This document shows, in pieces, positions 62,357-64,000 of a stretch of 64,000 nucleotides of DNA. The notes under the pieces were generated by a model. That model worked only from the letters and a program-made list of their open reading frames with translations, was not told the origin of the DNA and searched no databases. Where the stretch lies: the NCBI RefSeq assembly GCF_030161255.1, contig NZ_BSPX01000008.1, forward strand, positions 20,586-84,585, written 5' to 3'. Each line of letters begins with the position of its first letter. Position 1 is the stretch's first letter. A program made the position numbers and the translations under genes. Source of the DNA: Zoogloea oryzae. Lineage in GTDB: Bacteria; Pseudomonadota; Gammaproteobacteria; Burkholderiales; Rhodocyclaceae.

Positions 62357-63533
62357 GCCCATCGACCCGCTCCTCGAACTCTCCGCCAGCCTCGCCGATC
62401 TCGACGAAGCCGGCCTGCGCCGCCGTCGCCGGGTCGCCACCACGCCCTGCGCCCCTTCGGCACTGCTCGAAGATCGCCCCGGGCCGGTCATCGCCTTCTG
62501 CTCCAACGACTACCTCGGCCTCGCCGCCGATCCGGCCCTGGCCGAAGCAGCCGTCCTCGGCACCCGGCGCTGGGGCGTCGGCTCTGGCGCGTCCCACCTG
62601 GTGAGCGGCCACTACGCCGTGCATGAAGAGCTCGAAACGCGCCTCGCCCGCTTCGTCGGCATGGACGACGCGCTGTATTTCTCCGCCGGCTACATGGCCA
62701 ACATCGGCGTGATGCCGGCCCTGGTCGGCCGGGGCGACGCCATCTTCGCCGACAAGGTGAACCACGCCTCGCTGGTCGATGGCGCCCTGCTCTCCCGGGC
62801 CGAGTTCATCCGCTATCCCCATTGCGACCTCGCCGCCCTCGCCGCCCGCCTCGAAGCCTCGACGGCCCCGCGCAAGCTGATCGTCACCGACAGCGTGTTC
62901 AGCATGGATGGCGACCTCGCCCCGCTGCCCGAACTCCTCGCCCTGGCCGAAGCCCACAAGGCCTGGCTGCTGGTGGATGACGCCCACGGCTTCGGCGTGC
63001 TCGGCCCCCAAGGCCGCGGCAGCCTTGCCCACTTCGGGCTGTCGTCGCCGCGCCTCATCTACATGGGCACCCTCGGCAAGGCCGCCGGCGTCTCCGGTGC
63101 CTTCGTGGCCGGCCAGCGGGATGTCATCGAGTGGCTGGTCAGCAAGAGCCGCAGCTACATCTTCACCACCGGCGCCCCGCCGCTGCTGGCCCACACCCTG
63201 CTCACCGCCCTCGACCTCATCGAGCAGGGCGACGCCCGGCGCGCCCACCTCAACGCCCTGATCGACCGCCTCAAGCACGGCCTGCACTTCAAGCGCTGGC
63301 AGCTCCTGCCCTCCGACACCCCGATCCAGCCGGTGGTCATCGGCGACAACCACGAGACCCTCGCCGTCTCCCGCGCCCTCGACGCCGAAGACCTGTGGGT
63401 GCCCGCGATCCGCCCCCCCACCGTCCCCAAGGGCGCCGCGCGGCTGCGCATCACCCTGTCGGCGACGCACAGCTTCGCGCAGGTGGATCGCCTCATCCAC
63501 GTGCTCAACCACCTCGAAAGCCTTCAGCCATGA
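62349..63533 (+). CDS. bioF: 8-amino-7-oxononanoate synthase
   Basis: PLP-dependent acyl-CoA:alanine condensing enzyme of 394 residues. FCSNDYLGLAADPAL, GVGSGASHLVSGHY, VDDAHGFGVLG and the PLP lysine in MGTLGKAAGVSGAF (Lys244) are present. The likely start is TTG at 62349 inside the bioA end; no ATG lies close enough. Overlaps bioH as ATGA. Confidence 0.96.
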   Translation: MAEPIDPLLELSASLADLDEAGLRRRRRVATTPCAPSALLEDRPGPVIAFCSNDYLGLAADPALAEAAVLGTRRWGVGSGASHLVSGHYAVHEELETRLARFVGMDDALYFSAGYMANIGVMPALVGRGDAIFADKVNHASLVDGALLSRAEFIRYPHCDLAALAARLEASTAPRKLIVTDSVFSMDGDLAPLPELLALAEAHKAWLLVDDAHGFGVLGPQGRGSLAHFGLSSPRLIYMGTLGKAAGVSGAFVAGQRDVIEWLVSKSRSYIFTTGAPPLLAHTLLTALDLIEQGDARRAHLNALIDRLKHGLHFKRWQLLPSDTPIQPVVIGDNHETLAVSRALDAEDLWVPAIRPPTVPKGAARLRITLSATHSFAQVDRLIHVLNHLESLQP

Positions 63534-64000
63534 ACAGCCCGGTCGTGCTGCTCCACGGCTGGGGCCTGTCATCGGCGGTGTGGGCGCCACTCACTGCGCA
63601 GCTCGCACCAAGCCTGACGATCCATACGCCCGACCTCCCCGGCCACGGCAACGCCCCTGCCGCCGGCGAAACCCTCGCCGACTGGGCCGACGCCCTGATT
63701 CCGGCGCTGCCCGACGGCGCCACCGTGATCGGCTGGTCCCTCGGCGCCCAGCTCGCCCTGCACCTCGCCGCCCACGCGCCGCGCAAGGTCGCCCGGCTGG
63801 TGCTGATCGCTGCCAGCCCGCGCTTCGTCCAGGCCGACGACTGGCCCACCGCGATGCCCGTCGACACCCTTACCGAGTTCCGCCGCAGCTTCGACCTCGA
63901 CCCGGCCGCCACCCAGCGCCGCTTCGTCGCCCTCCAGGCCCTGGGCGACGCCGCCCGGCGCGAGGTGTCCGCCACCCTCACGGCAGCCGTCACGCCCGCC
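63530..64000 (+). CDS. bioH: Pimeloyl-ACP methyl ester esterase, 3' part outside window
   Basis: Alpha/beta-hydrolase truncated by the right edge; 157 codons visible. VVLLHGWGLSSAVWAPL with the oxyanion region, TPDLPGHGNAP and the nucleophile elbow GWSLGAQLALHLA (Ser70) match BioH, which frees pimeloyl-ACP for BioF. The third biotin gene in the overlapping set bioA-bioF-bioH. The Asp and His of the triad are not in view. Confidence 0.9.
   Translation, partial: MNSPVVLLHGWGLSSAVWAPLTAQLAPSLTIHTPDLPGHGNAPAAGETLADWADALIPALPDGATVIGWSLGAQLALHLAAHAPRKVARLVLIAASPRFVQADDWPTAMPVDTLTEFRRSFDLDPAATQRRFVALQALGDAARREVSATLTAAVTPA

Overview
This 64 kb window is high-GC proteobacterial chromosome. Gene content and order (ompR/envZ, divergent ppx/ppk1, bioA-bioF-bioH, an AmmeMemoRadiSam cluster, etfBA beside a large acyl-CoA dehydrogenase, a PEP-CTERM protein) suggest a betaproteobacterium, most likely Rhodocyclales. 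That placement is inference from gene content. I saw no rRNA, tRNA, CRISPR array, phage block or transposase. Most of the window is chromosomal housekeeping; the one clearly accessory locus is at 31.9-45.4 kb.

Layout. 1-8.1 kb (minus): relA, a CDF metal transporter, yaaA, a DUF445 membrane protein, an M14 carboxypeptidase and a chemotaxis receptor cut by the left edge. 8.2-10.6 kb (plus): MtfA-like peptidase, host-attachment-family protein, PEP-CTERM secreted protein. 10.6-12.3 kb (minus): ispD-ispF-thpR. 12.5-17.0 kb (plus): MgtC/DUF4010 membrane protein, amrB-amrA-amrS, and an alpha/beta-hydrolase-like protein. 17.0-18.4 kb (minus): tadA, an L,D-transpeptidase and a GNAT protein. 18.5-21.5 kb (plus): a multi-PAS histidine kinase. 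21.5-26.0 kb (minus): lemA with two TPM-domain genes; tsaB-rimI-uracil-DNA glycosylase; a small exported protein. 26.1-31.4 kb (plus): ompR-envZ, a persulfide-dioxygenase-like hydrolase, a truncated haemoglobin, yciB-yciI-bolA and a parvulin isomerase.

31.6-45.4 kb: a small membrane protein, a 773-bp apparently non-coding region, a 3926-residue two-partner-secretion exoprotein (TpsA/FhaB/CdiA-like), and an overlapping lipoprotein gene. The exoprotein has an extended signal peptide, a TPS domain, long-period filamentous-haemagglutinin repeats and a C-terminal alpha/beta-hydrolase-like domain with a plausible Ser/Asp/His triad. Base composition falls towards its 3' end. No TpsB transporter gene is present. 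The best reading is a surface-displayed effector with a candidate lipoprotein immunity partner. This is the most interesting locus in the window.

45.5-52.1 kb: fatty-acid and acyl-CoA oxidation genes (acyl-CoA dehydrogenase, etfB-etfA, TetR regulator, enoyl-CoA hydratase), with a CbiM-like permease and TatD nuclease interspersed. 52.2-59.5 kb: an Mla/MCE-type lipid transporter (STAS-fused permease, ATPase, MCE protein, auxiliary lipoprotein) directly downstream of ppx, with ppk1 divergent. 59.6-64 kb: a lipoprotein with propeller-like repeats, then the biotin genes bioA-bioF-bioH, the last cut by the right edge.

Many adjacent genes overlap by ATGA, GTGA, TTGA or TGATG junctions, so translational coupling is common here.
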